From Paenibacillaceae bacterium (GTDB taxonomy: Bacteria; Bacillota; Clostridia; Lachnospirales; Lachnospiraceae): 35,215 bases of DNA. Positions 31,715 through 35,215 of the stretch are shown piece by piece. How positions within the stretch are numbered: position 1 is the stretch's first letter; each line of letters starts with the position of its first letter. The translations under genes were made by a program, and so were the position numbers. Location of the stretch: contig SVDT01000014.1 of assembly GCA_015057775.1 (NCBI GenBank), positions 1-35,215 on the forward strand. Reading direction: 5' to 3'. The notes below the pieces were generated by a model that saw only the letters and a list, made by a program, of their open reading frames with translations, was not told the origin of the DNA and did no database searches.

Positions 31715-31743
31715 TTGCTTATCTATATTGAATGTATTAAAAT
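31715..31743 (+). promoter_or_regulatory. Promoter of the tetR-type gene
   Basis: TTGCTT (31715-31720), 17 bases, TAAAAT (31738-31743), 21 bases before the start codon. No clean palindromic operator could be picked out of the AT-rich surroundings. Confidence 0.5.
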
Positions 31744-31764
31744 GTTGTATGGAAAGGAGTACTT

Positions 31765-32334
31765 ATGAACCAGAATGATTTGCGCGTAAGAAAAACCAGA
31801 AAAAATATTGAGAGTGCGTTTATCTCGTTGTTGAAAGAAAAGGATTTTCATAAAATAACGGTTCAGGATATTCTTGACCGTGCATTAATTAACCGTTCTA
31901 CATTCTACAAGCATTATATGGATAAATATCAGCTGGCTGAAACTCTTTGCAACGGCATATTTGATGTATTAAAAGTGGGAGTCATGGATAGACTTGAATG
32001 CGATAAAATTGAAGATGCTATTATGGTGATTAAACCAATGTATCAGATTCTATCTGACAGGAGAGAAGAAATTCTGGCGCTTTTTGAAATACATACAGAA
32101 ACCATTCACTTATATGAGGATATGTACAATTTCCTGCAAGAGAGCTTTTTTGAGAGACAGTTAGAGACAAATAAAAAGTCCATAGAACTATTAGATTATA
32201 TGTCAAATCAATATGCGTCGCTTGTGCTGACTGCAATGAAATGGTGCCTGAAAAATGATGGATACGAGGAGCTGACCAGACATACTCAGCTTTTTATGTA
32301 TCTGGCAAAAGCATTTAACTATACCAGAGAGTAA
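31765..32334 (+). CDS. TetR/AcrR-family transcriptional regulator
   Basis: This 189-residue regulator has an N-terminal TetR HTH (about residues 8-55, with KITVQDILDRALINRSTFYK as the core and HYMDKYQL after it) and a helical C-terminal ligand/dimer domain. AAAGGAG lies before the ATG. It probably controls itself and the divergent HXXEE membrane gene; ligand unknown. The next gene, a calcium ATPase, converges with it. Confidence 0.93.
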   Translation: MNQNDLRVRKTRKNIESAFISLLKEKDFHKITVQDILDRALINRSTFYKHYMDKYQLAETLCNGIFDVLKVGVMDRLECDKIEDAIMVIKPMYQILSDRREEILALFEIHTETIHLYEDMYNFLQESFFERQLETNKKSIELLDYMSNQYASLVLTAMKWCLKNDGYEELTRHTQLFMYLAKAFNYTRE

Positions 32335-32339
32335 ATAGT

Positions 32340-32393
32340 CAGGCCGCCAGATCCATCTGTTCCATGGCAGAAACAGATGAATCCGACAGCCTG
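32340..32393. terminator. Imperfect hairpin between convergent tetR and Ca-ATPase genes
   Basis: CATCTGTT (32354-32361) pairs with AACAGATG (32372-32379), and an outer CAGGC/GCCTG pair (32340-32344, 32389-32393) closes a longer imperfect stem. No strong T-run is present on either strand, but it fills the 62-base gap between two stop codons and may act on both transcripts. Confidence 0.5.
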
Positions 32394-32396
32394 TTA

Positions 32397-35036
32397 TTAT
32401 CTGCGTTTCATTAATTTTACGATTTCCATAATCGGTATGATTGAAACTGCAATCAGTACAGCCACTGCATATTCCAGAAGTGAGATATGCTCAAAAGAAA
32501 ATGCTCTTCTTAAAAAAGGAATGTAAATAACCGCGGTTGTTAAAATAAATGACATCAGCAGGGAACCATTTAAAAAGCTGTTCTTTGTTTTTAAATGAAA
32601 GATGGAACGAGTTCTGGAGCGCATATTAAACGAATGAAACATCTCCAGGAGAGACAATGTAAGGAAAGCCATTGTCATGCCGTCTGCGCTTTGGGCAATT
32701 TCCCAAACACCACTTTCCACATAATGACCTACAAAGTATGCAATCAAGGTCAGGAGTGCAATGACAAAACCCTGTATAGCGATTTCAACACCAACACCAT
32801 CAGAAAAAATGCTGTCTTTTGGATCTCTGGGGGCTCGTTTCATAATATCTGCTTCTTCTGCTTCCATACCCAGACCAATGGCCGGGAAACAGTCAGTGAT
32901 CAGGTTGATCCAAAGCAAATGAACTGGTTTTAAGATGGTAAAGCCAATGAGACTGGCTACAAATACTGCAATTACCTCTGCTAAGTTGGAGGAAAGCAGG
33001 AACTGGATTGCTTTTCGTATATTGTCATAGATCCTTCGACCTTCGGCGACTGCCGCAACAATGGTGGCAAAATTGTCGTCTGCCAGAACCATATCTGCGA
33101 CATCTTTTGTTACGTCAGTTCCTGTGATACCCATTCCAACACCAATATCGGCTTCTTTAATGGCTGGAGCATCGTTGACGCCGTCTCCCGTCATGGCAGT
33201 TACTTTAGAGAGTTTCTTCCATGTCTTCACAATACGGACTTTGTGCTCTGGCTGTACCCTGGCATAGACGGAAAAGTTGGTAATCTTTCTTTCCAATTCC
33301 TCATCAGATAATTTCTCCAGCTCCGCACCAGTGATAGCCATGCTCTCATTTTCAAGAATACCCAGCTCCTTTGCTATGGCTACGGCAGTATCTTTGTGAT
33401 CGCCTGTAATCATGATAGGACGAATGCTGGCATTCTGGCATTCCTTAATAGCCGCCTTTACTTCAGGGCGGACTGGATCAATCATACCGGAGAGCCCAAG
33501 GTAGATCAGTTCTTTTTCCAGTGTTTCGGGTGTGAAGTCACGGGGAGACTGATCCCAGTTGTGCATGGAAGCGCATAAAACACGGAGAGCCCGGTCTGCC
33601 ATGGCTTTGTTGGCTTTAATGATATCATGGCGGATATCATCTGTCATGGCTACGATGTTTCCATTTATTAACGCATGGCTGCAGCGTTTTAATACCTCGT
33701 CGGGTGCGCCTTTGGTAAACTGTATTATTGAGCCGTCCTTCTTTTTGTGCACGGTTGACATCATTTTTCTTACGGAATCAAAGGGTGCCTCTCCGATTCT
33801 TTCATAATCTTTGGCGAGTACCGGCTTTGATAAGTTGTTTTTATATGCGTCATTTACCAAAGCGCATTCCGTAGGTTCTCCTACTGCCTGAAGGCTGTCC
33901 GGATCAAGGACTGCATCGGAACACAGTGCCATTGCCGTCATAAGAAGGGGTTCGTCTGAAGTGGCGTGCTCCACCACCGTCATTTTGTTTTGAGTTAAGG
34001 TTCCGGTCTTGTCGGAGCAGATGATCTGGGTGCAGCCTAAGGTTTCAACTGCTGTCAGCTTTCTGACAATCGCGTGTTTACGGGACATTTTAGTCACGCC
34101 AATGGATAAGAGAATGGTTACTACAGCTGCCAGACCCTCGGGTATTGCGGCAACAGCAAGTGAAACAGCAATCATAAAGGTATCAATCAGTTCTTCCAGA
34201 TGAATGCCGTTGCCGGAAAAGCCAATTCGAATGATGTTTACAGCAAACATTAAGGCGCAGATCCCCAGAACCATAATGGACAACACCTTGGAGAGCTGAT
34301 TCAGCTTGATCTGAAGGGGAGTTTCTTCATCTTTTGCAGTATTTAAGGCATCGGCGATATGGCCAATCTCCGTCTCCATTCCTGTGTAGCAGACGATTGC
34401 CTTACCACGGCCATAAACGATTGTAGAACCGGTATAAATCATATTTTTTCTGTCTGCAAGGGCTACTTCGCCTTTTCCGGCCTCTAACACGTCGCTATGC
34501 TTGGAAACTGAGACCGATTCGCCTGTCAGTGCAGCTTCTTCTGCCTTTAGACTTGCGCTTTCCAATAATCTGGAATCGGCAGGAACGGAATCTCCGGCCT
34601 CCAAAGCGATGATGTCGCCAGGCACAAGCTGCTCGGAGCGGATGACTTCAAGCTTGCCGTTTCGAAAGACTTTTGATGTGGCAGCCGTCATTTCCTGAAG
34701 AGATGCAATGGCAGATTCGGCTTTGGATTCCTGATAGACACCAAGAATTGCATTAATCACCACCACGATCAGGATAATGACAGTATCGATCATGCTTTCT
34801 CCTGCATAGATAGATGTGGCCCCCGAAACTACTGCAGCAGCAATCAGTACAATCGTCATAAAGTTGGCCAGTTCTTTTAAAAATTTCTTAAAGAGACTTG
34901 TTTTTTTACCCTCTTTTAATTTGTTTAAGCCGTACTTCACCTGACGTTCCCGAACCTGGGCTTCTGAAAGTCCATGAGGAGATGAATCAAGCTGTTTTAT
35001 AACTTCATTGGATTCCAATAAGTATTCTTTTTGCAT
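32397..35036 (-). CDS. Calcium-transporting P-type ATPase (SERCA-like, P2A)
   Basis: This 879-residue P-type ATPase should export Ca2+. Phosphorylation site D342 in SDKTGTLT, TGES actuator motif, PEGL (299-302) in span 4, and the TGDGVNDAPAIKEADIGVGM hinge are present. Ca ligands as in SERCA can be read: N and E in span 5 (SSNLAEVIAVF), N, T and D in span 6 (NLITDCFPA), and E in span 8 (LSLLEMFHSFN), so both sites appear intact. GGAGAA precedes the ATG. Length matches bacterial SERCA-like pumps. A Mn2+ role is possible but less likely with both sites intact. Confidence 0.95.
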   Translation of the reverse strand: MQKEYLLESNEVIKQLDSSPHGLSEAQVRERQVKYGLNKLKEGKKTSLFKKFLKELANFMTIVLIAAAVVSGATSIYAGESMIDTVIILIVVVINAILGVYQESKAESAIASLQEMTAATSKVFRNGKLEVIRSEQLVPGDIIALEAGDSVPADSRLLESASLKAEEAALTGESVSVSKHSDVLEAGKGEVALADRKNMIYTGSTIVYGRGKAIVCYTGMETEIGHIADALNTAKDEETPLQIKLNQLSKVLSIMVLGICALMFAVNIIRIGFSGNGIHLEELIDTFMIAVSLAVAAIPEGLAAVVTILLSIGVTKMSRKHAIVRKLTAVETLGCTQIICSDKTGTLTQNKMTVVEHATSDEPLLMTAMALCSDAVLDPDSLQAVGEPTECALVNDAYKNNLSKPVLAKDYERIGEAPFDSVRKMMSTVHKKKDGSIIQFTKGAPDEVLKRCSHALINGNIVAMTDDIRHDIIKANKAMADRALRVLCASMHNWDQSPRDFTPETLEKELIYLGLSGMIDPVRPEVKAAIKECQNASIRPIMITGDHKDTAVAIAKELGILENESMAITGAELEKLSDEELERKITNFSVYARVQPEHKVRIVKTWKKLSKVTAMTGDGVNDAPAIKEADIGVGMGITGTDVTKDVADMVLADDNFATIVAAVAEGRRIYDNIRKAIQFLLSSNLAEVIAVFVASLIGFTILKPVHLLWINLITDCFPAIGLGMEAEEADIMKRAPRDPKDSIFSDGVGVEIAIQGFVIALLTLIAYFVGHYVESGVWEIAQSADGMTMAFLTLSLLEMFHSFNMRSRTRSIFHLKTKNSFLNGSLLMSFILTTAVIYIPFLRRAFSFEHISLLEYAVAVLIAVSIIPIMEIVKLMKRR

Positions 35037-35100
35037 TGTTATTCTCCTATATTGTTTATGTCTTGCTAATCAATAATAGTTAGTGTATCCCTTTTTTTCT

Positions 35101-35215
35101 TTAATTATCAGAGTTAATCAGCCTCCACAGGGTTGTTCTGCTGATTCCCAGACTTTTGGCGGCTTTTGTGTGGTTCCCATTCTGTGTATCCAGTACAATG
35201 AGCGCTACTTCCCGG
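35101..35215 (-). CDS. C-terminal Fis-type HTH of a regulator (truncated by the window end)
   Basis: Reading the minus strand from the right edge gives 37 residues to a TAA at 35103-35101. They contain NHTKAAKSLGISRTTLWRLI, the Fis-like HTH that ends sigma-54-dependent activators (NtrC/PrpR type) and some sugar-diacid regulators. The N-terminal part lies outside, so the class is not fixed. It is upstream of the calcium ATPase in the same direction, with 64 bases between; no terminator is seen, so the two could be linked. Confidence 0.78.
   Translation of the reverse strand, partial: REVALIVLDTQNGNHTKAAKSLGISRTTLWRLINSDN

Noticed and set aside
31387..31731. A plus-strand open frame antisense to the HXXEE gene
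   Set aside because: The HXXEE motif, spans and ribosome site support the minus-strand gene; the plus frame runs through the promoter region and has no features.

Overview
The window looks like chromosome from a spore-forming, low-to-moderate G+C Gram-positive, most likely a Lachnospiraceae-type clostridium. The grounds are strong AGGAGG-type ribosome sites, frequent TTG/GTG starts, TATAAT promoters, dipicolinate synthase genes, the rpsF-ssb-rpsR operon with a zinc-type S18, and many family types common in that group. Species cannot be named from sequence reading alone. No rRNA, tRNA, CRISPR array or insertion sequence was seen, and no stretch over 300 bases lacks a gene.

Layout. (1) 1-5530, plus: the end of a branched-chain-amino-acid-type ABC importer (livH partial, livM, livG, livF), then a LarA-like (DUF2088) protein and a zinc alcohol dehydrogenase, closed by a strong terminator. 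They may form an uptake-racemise-oxidise route for a hydroxy acid or polyol. (2) 5721-10425, plus: a small XRE protein, an RpiR regulator, and a PTS sugar operon (PfkB kinase, EIIBCA, GatY/FBA-type class II aldolase). A palindrome and a TATAAT promoter precede the operon. A GNAT gene follows. (3) 11047-15220, minus: a response regulator, a one-TM histidine kinase, and an ABC transporter with two permeases, resembling lantibiotic/cationic-peptide immunity modules (LanFEG/CprABC type). Four exact 11-bp-phased direct repeats sit where the -35 box of the transporter promoter should be. (4) 15357-17806: dpaA-dpaB (minus) back to back with dapA (plus), the dipicolinic acid branch used in sporulation, with sigma-K-like boxes between them. 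(5) 17961-21463: a chemoreceptor, an HPr-like protein that lacks the phosphorylatable-His loop, and a divergent AraC regulator.

(6) 21557-26029, plus: a zinc-ribbon membrane protein, a DUF2156 protein, an Eis-like GNAT, a Sir2 deacylase, an aldo/keto reductase and a DUF951 protein. (7) 26181-27230: rpsF-ssb-rpsR with its own promoter and a leader hairpin. (8) 27447-31071: a visibly AT-richer accessory cluster of GNATs, methyltransferases, a P-loop protein and an unknown acidic protein. (9) 31101-32334: a divergent HXXEE membrane protein/TetR pair. (10) 32397-35036, minus: a SERCA-like calcium P-type ATPase. The last bases hold the C-terminal Fis-type helix-turn-helix of a further minus-strand regulator that runs off the window.

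The strongest candidates for something new are the repeat-controlled peptide-resistance module, the importer-LarA-dehydrogenase cluster, and the His-less HPr protein with its AraC neighbour.
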